Positions 1-5,828 of a stretch of DNA of 9,028 nt are shown here, in pieces (the first letter of the stretch is position 1; each line of letters begins with the position of its first letter). Under the pieces are notes generated by a model. The model made no database searches and had not been told where the DNA came from. It was given only the letters and a program-made list of their open reading frames with translations. Source of the stretch: Hyphomicrobiales bacterium (GTDB lineage: Bacteria > Pseudomonadota > Alphaproteobacteria > Rhizobiales > Xanthobacteraceae); the NCBI GenBank assembly GCA_026400425.1, contig JAPLPC010000450.1, positions 1,151 to 10,178 on the forward strand, given 5' to 3'. The position numbers were made by a program, and so were the translations under genes.

Positions 1-932
1 CACGGCATCAGCGCCTTCCACACTTCGGCGTTGGTCAGCTTCTCGGTGCTCATCGGCTTCACCGGCGGCACGGTCGAGGCCGAGTCGTCGCGCTGGCGGA
101 GTGCTGCGGAGGTCCAGATCTTCTTCGGCTGCCAGACTTTCAGGAACAGGATCAGCGCCGCCATCGAAATCAGCGACGCGCCGATATCGACGATCCACGG
201 GTTGATGTAGTTCGAGATCACGAATTGCGGGATCGCGAAGGACAATGCGGTGACCAGGATCGCCGGCCAGACTTCCTTCATGCCTTTCCAGCCTGCGAAG
301 GCCCACACCACCCAGAACGGCACGATCATCGAGAACACCGGCAACTGGCGGCCAACCATGGCGCCCAGAATGAAGGGATCGAAGCCGGTGACGGTGGCGA
401 GGCCCTGGATCGGCGTACCGAGCGCGCCATAGGCGACCGGCGCGGTATTGGCGATCAGTGACAGGCCGGACGCGGCCAGCGGCGAGAAGCCGAGGCTGAT
501 CAGGATGGCGCCGGTGACGGCGACCGGAGTCCCGAAGCCCGAGGCGCCCTCGAAGAACGCACCGAACGAAAATGCGATCAGCAGGATCTGCAGGCGACGG
601 TCATTGGTGACGCCGCCGATGGCCCGCTGCAGGATTTCGAAGCGGCCGCTATCGACCGTGAGCCGATACATGAAGATGACGTTGAGGACGATCCAGCCGA
701 TCGGGAAGAAGCCGGTGACGACGCCAAGCGCAGAGGCGCGGATCGACATGTTGGCCGGCATCGTGAATGCGTAGATGGCCACCAGATTGGCCAGTACCAG
801 CGCGATGATGGCGGCGATGTGCGCCTTCACTTTGTTCGTGGCGATCAGGACCAGAAGAATGACCACCGGAATGGCGGCGATCAGCGTCGAGATCGTAGCA
901 TTGCCGAATGGATTGTAGACCTGATTCCACAT
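1..932 (-). CDS. lldP: L-lactate permease (LldP/GlcA family), 3' end missing
   Basis: Inner-membrane permease of the lactate permease family, which imports L-lactate, D-lactate and glycolate with protons. The first 310 residues are visible and begin MWNQVYNPFGNATISTLIAA; family members are about 550 residues, so a little over half is present and the rest lies left of the window. The translation is mostly hydrophobic helices (clear ones near residues 17-31, 39-57, 68-90, 114-127, 138-157, 198-214, 222-240 and 246-265). Family-typical loops are EGASGFGTP at 128-136 and NTAPVAYGALGTPI at 162-175. The start at 932 is supported by an AGGGGA ribosome-binding site 8 bases upstream. It is transcribed away from the ABC transporter gene. 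Family assignment is firm, but substrate is not: the glycolate oxidase genes in the same window make a GlcA-like glycolate role possible, while lactate is the default. No frameshift is seen in the visible part. Confidence 0.93.
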   Translation of the reverse strand, partial: MWNQVYNPFGNATISTLIAAIPVVILLVLIATNKVKAHIAAIIALVLANLVAIYAFTMPANMSIRASALGVVTGFFPIGWIVLNVIFMYRLTVDSGRFEILQRAIGGVTNDRRLQILLIAFSFGAFFEGASGFGTPVAVTGAILISLGFSPLAASGLSLIANTAPVAYGALGTPIQGLATVTGFDPFILGAMVGRQLPVFSMIVPFWVVWAFAGWKGMKEVWPAILVTALSFAIPQFVISNYINPWIVDIGASLISMAALILFLKVWQPKKIWTSAALRQRDDSASTVPPVKPMSTEKLTNAEVWKALMP

Positions 933-940
933 GGCGTTTG

Positions 941-946
941 TCCCCT
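941..946 (-). promoter_or_regulatory. Ribosome-binding site of the lactate permease gene
   Basis: AGGGGA on the minus strand, 8 bases before the ATG at 932. It fixes the start and agrees with the usual N-terminus of this permease family. Confidence 0.7.
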
Positions 947-973
947 AATATTGTCGTTAGCAACAAGTGGTGC

Positions 974-995
974 GCCAGCCCTGACAGGGATTGGC
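974..995. repeat. Short interrupted inverted repeat upstream of the permease gene
   Basis: GCCA (974-977) pairs with TGGC (992-995), and inside it CCCT (979-982) pairs with AGGG (986-989) around a 3-base loop. It lies about 42-63 bases upstream of the permease start, where a regulator operator or a 5'-leader hairpin could sit. It does not match the GntR-type TTGGT-ACCAA operators known for lactate or glycolate regulators, so no regulator is proposed. Confidence 0.35.
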
Positions 996-1071
996 ATCTT
1001 GCTGATCGTTCACTTGCAGGGGGGCTGGTGATCGGTCAAAGCCGAACGCTGATCGACAGACTCCATACAAC

Positions 1072-1106
1072 GCGAAAGGCGAGCAGCCGCGGCCCTCGCC
1101 TTTCGC
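1072..1106. repeat. Perfect 12-bp inverted repeat in the divergent intergenic region
   Basis: GCGAAAGGCGAG (1072-1083) is followed, after an 11-base spacer holding the palindrome CCGCGG, by its exact complement CTCGCCTTTCGC (1095-1106). The stem would be very stable in RNA. It has the shape of a rho-independent terminator, but neither side has a T-run and it lies between two divergently transcribed genes where no terminator is needed. It could be a leader hairpin of the permease transcript, a relic terminator of a lost gene, a dispersed palindromic element or a protein-binding site. Confidence 0.6.
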
Positions 1107-1129
1107 CCATCTAAATTGAATCACAGTTT

Positions 1130-1146
1130 CGCGACAAGGCGTCGCG
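1130..1146. repeat. 6-bp inverted repeat upstream of the ABC transporter gene
   Basis: CGCGAC (1130-1135) and GTCGCG (1141-1146) form a perfect 6-bp stem with a 5-base loop, 83-99 bases before the GTG start of the ABC gene. It may be a hairpin or operator; such CG-rich repeats also occur by chance in GC-rich DNA. Confidence 0.3.
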
Positions 1147-1164
1147 CGTCATCTTGCCGGCGAC

Positions 1165-1175
1165 TTTAGTCTAAA
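1165..1175. promoter_or_regulatory. Small AT-rich palindrome before the ABC gene, possible operator
   Basis: TTTAG, T, CTAAA: a perfect 5-bp dyad with a single central base, 53-63 bases upstream of the chosen GTG start. It is the most AT-rich dyad in this GC-rich spacer and lies where a promoter or operator is expected. No regulator family is recognised. Confidence 0.25.
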
Positions 1176-1217
1176 CGATCATATCGGTTCCATCGTCGAT
1201 GGGCTGTCCGCGCTCCC

Positions 1218-1222
1218 GGAGA
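1218..1222 (+). promoter_or_regulatory. Ribosome-binding site deciding a GTG start
   Basis: GGAGA with 6 bases to the GTG at 1229. The in-frame ATG at 1199 has no purine-rich site before it and would add ten residues (MGCPRSRRSA) not expected in this family, so GTG 1229 is preferred. Confidence 0.6.
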
Positions 1223-1228
1223 TCTGCC

Positions 1229-2971
1229 GTGAACAACATCCGCTCCACGCTGGCAGCCGTCTGGCGACTGGCGATCCCCTATTTCAGTTCCGAGGACAGA
1301 TGGGCCGGGCGCGGACTGCTTGCTGCGGTGATCGCGCTGGAGCTCGGCTATGTCGCCATCACCGTGCTGGTCAATCGCTGGAACAGCAATTTCTTCAACG
1401 CGCTGCAGGACCGCGACCTCGCGTCGTTCACCTATCTGCTCGGCTATTTCGCAGTACTGGCGACGATGGCCGTCATCGTGCAGGTCTATCAACTCTATCT
1501 CAACCAGTGGCTGCGGATCCGCTGGCGCCGCTGGCTCACCGAGCACTACCTCACCGGCTGGCTCCACAATGCCAACCACTATCGGATGCAGCTGCAGGGC
1601 GAGACCGCGGACAACCCCGACCAGCGCATCGAGGAGGACGTGCAGCTGTTCGTCGATCAGACGCTCAGTCTAGGGATTGGACTGCTGAGCTCGGTGGTGA
1701 CGATCGGCTCGTTCATGCTGATCCTGTGGGGCCTGTCGGAGGCGGCACCGCTGCATCTGTTCGGCGTCGATCTCAATATTCCCGGCTATCTGATCTGGGC
1801 CGCGTTGATCTATGCGATCATAGGCACTGTGCTGACGCATCTGATCGGCTGGCCGCTGGTGGGGCTGAATTTCCGCAAGCAAAGGTTCGAGGCGGACTTT
1901 CGATTCAACCTCGTGCGCACGCGCGAGAATGCGGAGCAGATCGCCTTGCTGAAGGGCGAGCCGGCGGAGCATCAGCGGCTATCGTTGCGGTTTCGCGAGG
2001 TGGTGGCGAACTACATGGACATCATGGGCCGTACCAAGAAGCTGACGGCGTTCACCGCCAGCTACAATCAGGCCGCGGTGCTGTTTCCCTATATCATGAT
2101 CGGACCGGCGTATTTTGCCGGCAAGGTGCAACTCGGCAGCGTCACGCAGACGGCTTCGGCCTTCAGCAGCGTGCAGGAGGCGACGTCGTTCTTCGTCACC
2201 GCCTATCGCACATTGGCCGAGTGGCAGTCGGTGGTCGCGCGTCTCGATGGATTCGAGCAGGCCATCGCCAATGGCCAGGCGCTCGTTACCAAGCCCGACA
2301 TTATCCACACGGCGACCCGCGCCGATGGCGACATCGCCCTGTCCGATCTCACCGTGGCGCTGCCCGGCGGCGCGCCGTTGCTGCAGACCGACCGCTTTGC
2401 GTTACGCAAAGGCGAGCGCACGCTACTGACGGGCCCATCAGGCGCGGGCAAATCGACGCTGTTTCGCGCCATTGCCGGCATCTGGCCATTCGGCAGAGGC
2501 GAAGTGACCGTCCCCATCGACGCATCGGTGATGATGCTGCCGCAGCGGCCGTATTTCCCCGTCGGCACTCTGAAGGATGCCATCGCCTATCCCGGCGCAA
2601 CGGATCGCTTCGATGCGGCGGCAATCGCAGAGGCTGTGACCGCGGTGGGCCTGCCGGCGCTGGCTAAGCAGCTCGACGAAGACGCCCACTGGAACCGAAT
2701 GCTGTCGCTCGGCGAACAGCAGCGCCTCGGCGTTGCCCGCGCCTTGCTGCACCGGCCGGATTATCTGTTTCTCGACGAAGCCACCGCATCCCTCGACGAG
2801 CCATCGGAGGCGGCGCTGTACGGCATGATCGAGGCGCGGCTGCCGGGCACGACCGTGGTGTCGATCGGCCATCGCAGCACGCTGCGCGCGTTTCATCAAC
2901 GCCATGTGGCGATGGCGCAAGCGGGTGATCATTTCGTGCTGCAGGATGTCCGGCCGGCGGCAATCAGCTAA
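1229..2971 (+). CDS. ABC transporter, fused permease and ATPase (YddA / SbmA-BacA-related)
   Basis: A 580-residue inner-membrane half-transporter with permease and ATPase on one chain, expected to act as a homodimer. Start chosen at GTG 1229. The N-terminal half carries membrane helices near residues 30-50, 69-93, 149-168, 186-208 and 276-296. It has the signatures RIRWRRWLT (96-104) and NPDQRIEEDV (129-138), typical of the ABC_membrane_2 / SbmA_BacA fold. The C-terminal ATPase is intact: Walker A GPSGAGKST (402-410), Q-loop Gln near 439, signature SLGEQQRL (493-500), Walker B YLFLDE with catalytic Glu 517, and H-loop His 548 in SIGHRS. The family includes E. coli YddA, peroxisomal ABCD proteins and Bradyrhizobium BclA, a peptide transporter needed for bacteroid differentiation. 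Substrate cannot be read from sequence: peptides, fatty-acyl compounds or cofactors are all possible. It is the only plus-strand gene here, divergent from the permease, and its stop overlaps the ClC stop. Confidence 0.93.
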   Translation: MNNIRSTLAAVWRLAIPYFSSEDRWAGRGLLAAVIALELGYVAITVLVNRWNSNFFNALQDRDLASFTYLLGYFAVLATMAVIVQVYQLYLNQWLRIRWRRWLTEHYLTGWLHNANHYRMQLQGETADNPDQRIEEDVQLFVDQTLSLGIGLLSSVVTIGSFMLILWGLSEAAPLHLFGVDLNIPGYLIWAALIYAIIGTVLTHLIGWPLVGLNFRKQRFEADFRFNLVRTRENAEQIALLKGEPAEHQRLSLRFREVVANYMDIMGRTKKLTAFTASYNQAAVLFPYIMIGPAYFAGKVQLGSVTQTASAFSSVQEATSFFVTAYRTLAEWQSVVARLDGFEQAIANGQALVTKPDIIHTATRADGDIALSDLTVALPGGAPLLQTDRFALRKGERTLLTGPSGAGKSTLFRAIAGIWPFGRGEVTVPIDASVMMLPQRPYFPVGTLKDAIAYPGATDRFDAAAIAEAVTAVGLPALAKQLDEDAHWNRMLSLGEQQRLGVARALLHRPDYLFLDEATASLDEPSEAALYGMIEARLPGTTVVSIGHRSTLRAFHQRHVAMAQAGDHFVLQDVRPAAIS

Positions 2972-4293
2972 CGGGGCGCGGCTGCGTCCCCGGCCGGCTC
3001 GGCGAAACGCGCCAGCGTGATCCGTGCCAAAGCGTGATACAGCCCTTCTTCGAGCACCAGTTGCGAGGCCGCATTGGCGATCAGCGCCGCGGCCATCAGC
3101 GGAATGACCATTGCATGGTTGTTGGTCATCTCCGAGGTGATGACGAAAGCGGTGATCGGTGCCCGCACGACGCCGGTCAGATATGACACCATGCCGATCA
3201 GCACCAGCGCATCCAGCGGCACCGGTGGCAGATAGGGTGCCAGGTCCGACGCGATGCCCGCCCCGATCGCCAGCGACGGCGCGAAAATGCCGCCGGGAAT
3301 GCCCGAGATCGCCGACAGCAGCGTCGCGGCGTATTTCCACAATCCGTAGCCGTGGGCGATGGCGTTCGGCCCGTCATGGATGATGGCGCGGGCCTGCTCG
3401 TAGCCGGTGCCATAGATGTGGAGGCCGCTGACGAGACCGCACAATGCCACGCCGAGCCCGCAGGCGCCGGCAAACAGCACCGGGCGCTGCTTGGTCGCGT
3501 TGCCGAGGCGGCCGGGCACGCCCAGCGCAAAGCGGATCAGGATGCGGCTGAACAGGCCGCCGAGCACGCCGCACAGGATCGCGCAGATCGGCACCACGAT
3601 CCAGGCCGCGCCGAGCGGCAGCACCGCCGACGGGGTGCCGAAGTAATGATACTCGCCGAGGATCGCCATGGAGGTGAGGCCGGCGGCGACGATGGCGCCG
3701 ATGACGAGACCGGAGGTGCGCATCTCGAACGAGCGGCTGAGTTCCTCGATGGCGAACACGATGCCGGCCAGCGGCGTGTTGAACGCAGCGGCGACGCCGG
3801 CCGCGGAGCCGGCCAGCAGAAAGCCCGGCTGACGATAGGGTGCGAAGCGACCGAGCGCCGCCATGATGGCGCCACCGACCTGCACGGTAGGTCCCTCGCG
3901 CCCGGTGGAGGCGCCGAACAGCAGACCGAGCGTCATCACCACGACCTTGCCGAAGCCGACCCGCAACGACACCAGCGGCCCGCGGCGGGCATGCGGCAAT
4001 TGCAGCGCGGCGATCACCTGCGGGATGCCGGAGCCCTGGGCATTGGGAAACACCGCCACCGCCAGCCACATGCAGAGCGCAAAGCCGAGCGGCGTCACCA
4101 GCAGCCCGGCATAGGGCCACTGCCCGAGCATGGCACCGAACAGATGCTGGGCCTGATCGGCGAGCCAGGCCATGGCGATGGCGGCGAGGCCGACACCGAT
4201 GCCGCCGGCCACGAACAGCATGTGGCGGGTCCAGCGCTTGCGCGCGAGGCGAGAACGAAGGCCGAGATGAGAGATGTAGCGACGGGTCTGCAT
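2968..4293 (-). CDS. ClC-family chloride channel / H+-Cl- antiporter
   Basis: A 441-residue inner-membrane ClC protein, near the length of bacterial ClC without CBS domains. Selectivity-filter motifs are in order: GSGIP (87-91), GREGP (131-135) with gating glutamate Glu133, and GGIFAP (334-339). The pair Glu183-Glu184 in AIEEL aligns with E. coli Glu202-Glu203, so the internal proton glutamate is kept and antiport is more likely than a plain channel. The GREGP filter argues against the fluoride-exporting CLC-F branch. The E. coli central Tyr445, in EMTDNYQL, is replaced by His393 in EMTNNHAM. The ATG at 4293 has only a weak ribosome-binding site; Met25 is a less likely alternative. It lies downstream of the porin terminator, so its promoter is probably within about 100 bases upstream. 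It converges on the ABC gene with a 4-base stop overlap. Role by family: acid resistance, charge balance or chloride homeostasis. Confidence 0.93.
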   Translation of the reverse strand: MQTRRYISHLGLRSRLARKRWTRHMLFVAGGIGVGLAAIAMAWLADQAQHLFGAMLGQWPYAGLLVTPLGFALCMWLAVAVFPNAQGSGIPQVIAALQLPHARRGPLVSLRVGFGKVVVMTLGLLFGASTGREGPTVQVGGAIMAALGRFAPYRQPGFLLAGSAAGVAAAFNTPLAGIVFAIEELSRSFEMRTSGLVIGAIVAAGLTSMAILGEYHYFGTPSAVLPLGAAWIVVPICAILCGVLGGLFSRILIRFALGVPGRLGNATKQRPVLFAGACGLGVALCGLVSGLHIYGTGYEQARAIIHDGPNAIAHGYGLWKYAATLLSAISGIPGGIFAPSLAIGAGIASDLAPYLPPVPLDALVLIGMVSYLTGVVRAPITAFVITSEMTNNHAMVIPLMAAALIANAASQLVLEEGLYHALARITLARFAEPAGDAAAPR

Positions 4294-4371
4294 GGCCCGA
4301 TCGATGTTGCAGGTCTCATGCCGCTCAGCAATGCCGGCAATTGGAGAGCAGGCCTGCGCAAAGCAAACTGC

Positions 4372-4388
4372 GGCAGTTACTCACTGCC
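4372..4388 (-). terminator. Second small hairpin behind the porin terminator
   Basis: GGCAGT (4372-4377) and ACTGCC (4383-4388) form a 6-bp stem with a 5-base loop, directly after the T-rich tail of the main terminator when read on the minus strand. It is followed by another TTTGCTTT stretch. It may be a back-up terminator, or the start of the ClC leader. Weaker than the first hairpin. Confidence 0.35.
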
Positions 4389-4390
4389 CA

Positions 4391-4424
4391 AAGCAAAACG
4401 GGCAGCGATTGCTCGCTGCCCGTT
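4391..4424 (-). terminator. Rho-independent terminator of the porin gene
   Basis: A perfect 12-bp stem, AACGGGCAGCGA (4397-4408) with TCGCTGCCCGTT (4413-4424), has a 4-base loop. On the minus strand it is followed by TTTTGCTTT. It lies 27 bases beyond the porin stop codon, separating the porin transcript from the ClC gene. Confidence 0.88.
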
Positions 4425-4450
4425 CACGTCCAACCGAAGGTCGGAGAAGC

Positions 4451-5440
4451 TTACTTCAGGTTCTGCATCGCGGTCAGGTCGGCCGACAGCTTGACGATGC
4501 CGGTGGCGCCGCACCAGGTCGAGCCAGCGCCGCCCGGATTGATCGCGGTGACGTTGTTGGTGCCCGAAGCAGTGAAGTCCGACGTGAAGGCGTTGCAATC
4601 ACCGCGGTTCAGGCTGGTGTCGGAGTAGCGCAGGTCGAGCGTGAACACCTTGTAGGTGAAGCCGACGCCGATGTTCCAGGTGTTGTAATCGGTGTACTTG
4701 ATGCCGTTCGGGAACTGAGCGGTGCCGTAGAAGGCGTCCGAAGTGCCGAACCACTGACGACCGAACTCACCCGAAGCGTACATGCCGACGCCCGACGAAC
4801 CGAACCAGGTGGTCGGCGCGATCGCCTTCGCGGTCACGGCGGCGTAGTTGCCCCAGGCACCGGTGTTCAGGAAGTTCGGCGAGTAGTTGTCCGACACGCC
4901 CATCGTGAAATAGTCGCTGAAGGTGTAGTTGAGCTTGGCATAGCCCTCGTAGAACGAAACGTCTTTCTTCATGACGTTGAGCGCCGGGAAAGCGACGTTC
5001 GAACCGACCGGGCACACGCCGCCGCCACCGACCACGGAGTCGATGCACTGGCCGCCGGGATAACCATAGTACCAGAAGCCGAAGTCGAACGCGGCAGCGC
5101 CGAAGGTCGGGCGGATACCGAAGTAGCCGTCGATCTCGAGAGCGGCGCGGTTGGTGAAGGAGATGCTCGACGCCGAGGTACCGATGTAGAGCTGCAGGTC
5201 CTTGTTCACATTGTAGCGCGGCTCGAAGTAAGCCGTCACCGACGGACGGTTGTTCGACTGCGACACGCCGCGGAACAGGTAGTTGTTGGTGACCGAGGCG
5301 CCGAAGGCGATGTCCCACGGATCATAGGCAGCCACGATCGGCGGCGCCTTCTTGTACATCTTGGCGCCCAGATCAGCCGCCTGAGCCGTGGTGGCCCCCA
5401 TCGCCAGGACCGCGGAGGCGGCAATAACTACCTTCTTCAT
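4451..5440 (-). CDS. TorF-type (Gcw_chp family) putative outer-membrane porin
   Basis: A 329-residue exported protein, probably an outer-membrane beta-barrel. The N-terminus MKKVVIAASAVLAMGATTAQA is a clear signal peptide with cleavage after Ala21 (AQA-AD). The mature part is rich in aromatic and alternating residues. Near its start it has DIAFGASVTNNYLFRGVSQSNNRP, matching the Gcw_chp/TorF family pattern of a strand followed by YxFRGxSQS. Start chosen at ATG 5440, preceded by GGGGA at 5446-5450; upstream in-frame ATGs lack both features. Four cysteines occur in the mature protein (in QCID, VCPVG, DCNAF and WCGATG), enough for two disulfides. The chain ends MQNLK and not in Phe, Trp or Tyr as most barrels do. 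The gene is monocistronic: long upstream gap, strong terminator after the stop. Function is unproven; diffusion of small solutes is the family assumption. Confidence 0.8.
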   Translation of the reverse strand: MKKVVIAASAVLAMGATTAQAADLGAKMYKKAPPIVAAYDPWDIAFGASVTNNYLFRGVSQSNNRPSVTAYFEPRYNVNKDLQLYIGTSASSISFTNRAALEIDGYFGIRPTFGAAAFDFGFWYYGYPGGQCIDSVVGGGGVCPVGSNVAFPALNVMKKDVSFYEGYAKLNYTFSDYFTMGVSDNYSPNFLNTGAWGNYAAVTAKAIAPTTWFGSSGVGMYASGEFGRQWFGTSDAFYGTAQFPNGIKYTDYNTWNIGVGFTYKVFTLDLRYSDTSLNRGDCNAFTSDFTASGTNNVTAINPGGAGSTWCGATGIVKLSADLTAMQNLK

Positions 5441-5445
5441 GACAT

Positions 5446-5450
5446 TCCCC
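5446..5450 (-). promoter_or_regulatory. Ribosome-binding site of the porin gene
   Basis: GGGGA on the minus strand, 5 bases before the ATG at 5440. It selects the start that begins directly with the signal peptide. Confidence 0.6.
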
Positions 5451-5533
5451 ATCACTTTTGAAACATAGCAGTCCCGTGTCGAAATGACGGCGATCCTGCG
5501 AATTCGAAACCTTGACGCAACTCTGGGGCGTAA

Positions 5534-5569
5534 CATCTGCTCGGTGAAGGAGAAAAAACGAGCATCTGC
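5534..5569. repeat. Paired CATCTGC repeats with nested dyad upstream of the porin
   Basis: CATCTGC occurs at 5534-5540 and again at 5563-5569. Overlapping the inner edges, GCTCG (5539-5543) and CGAGC (5559-5563) are inverted, with an A-rich spacer between them. On the minus strand the spacer reads as a T-rich tract, so a dyad flanking TTTTTT lies about 94-130 bases before the porin start. It could be an operator pair or a leader structure. Confidence 0.35.
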
Positions 5570-5582
5570 CGCCTAATTGGGC

Positions 5583-5603
5583 GAATGCACATTCCCGTGA
5601 ATG
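5583..5603. promoter_or_regulatory. Three GAATG/CATTC half-sites upstream of the porin, possible operator
   Basis: GAATG (5583-5587), CATTC (5590-5594) and GAATG (5599-5603) stand in alternating orientation within 21 bases, 143-163 bases upstream of the porin start. The arrangement resembles regulator half-sites. No regulator is recognised, and three 5-base matches could arise by chance. Confidence 0.3.
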
Positions 5604-5772
5604 GTTGTAAAAGAGTGTTGCATAACCGACACGATTTTCGAGAGGAGCGGGCTGCTCGCCGCACACCCGGTTACATGCACGGTTCGATCCCGGGCACAGG
5701 AATCGAGCTGGCCAGCCCGACGGCGTCGAATCGAATCAAGCTGCACAGGCGAAGTGCCCTAGGTACCAACGA

Positions 5773-5804
5773 ATGAAGGCCGCAAGCGAAGCTGCGGCCT
5801 TCAT
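5773..5804 (-). terminator. Terminator-like hairpin of the histone-like gene
   Basis: ATGAAGGCCGCA (5773-5784) and TGCGGCCTTCAT (5793-5804) are exact complements: a 12-bp stem with an 8-base loop, which can itself pair two more bases. It begins 25 bases after the stop of the histone-like gene. The tail on the minus strand, TCGTT, is poor in T, so termination may be incomplete or assisted. Confidence 0.7.
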
Positions 5805-5828
5805 CTCGCACTGCCGGTGAGTCCGGCG

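Larger units (their letters stand above)
5451..5767. other. Non-coding stretch upstream of the porin gene
   Basis: About 320 bases with no convincing gene. Open frames crossing it lack ribosome-binding sites and recognisable protein. It should hold the porin promoter and leader on the minus strand, but I could not place -35 and -10 boxes with confidence. Small dyads seen are CGAATTCG (5499-5506), GCTGGCCAGC (5707-5716) and CGACG-G-CGTCG (5718-5728), besides the repeats listed separately. The length and the repeats leave room for a regulated leader or a small RNA. Confidence 0.5.

Noticed and set aside
933..1228. A GntR-type (LldR/GlcC) operator or sigma-54 promoter before the permease gene
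   Set aside because: No TTGGT-N-ACCAA dyad is present, and the GG and GC elements near TGGC and TTGC are 13 bases apart instead of the required 10.
3352..4494. Open plus-strand frame of 380 codons opposite the ClC gene
   Set aside because: The translation is low-complexity, rich in His, Arg, Gly and Ala, without domains. The minus-strand ClC gene has all family motifs.
4292..5461. Open plus-strand frame of 389 codons opposite the porin gene
   Set aside because: It is antisense to a gene with a signal peptide, family motif, ribosome-binding site and terminator. Its translation is rich in Arg, Val and Glu with no recognisable domain, as expected for a shadow frame in GC-rich DNA.
5670..5702. 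tRNA-like T-arm (GGTTCGATCCCGGG)
   Set aside because: The T-loop core looks right, but the stem has a mismatch and there is no matching 5' acceptor strand, anticodon arm or CCA context upstream. No tRNA gene or clear tRNA fragment can be supported.
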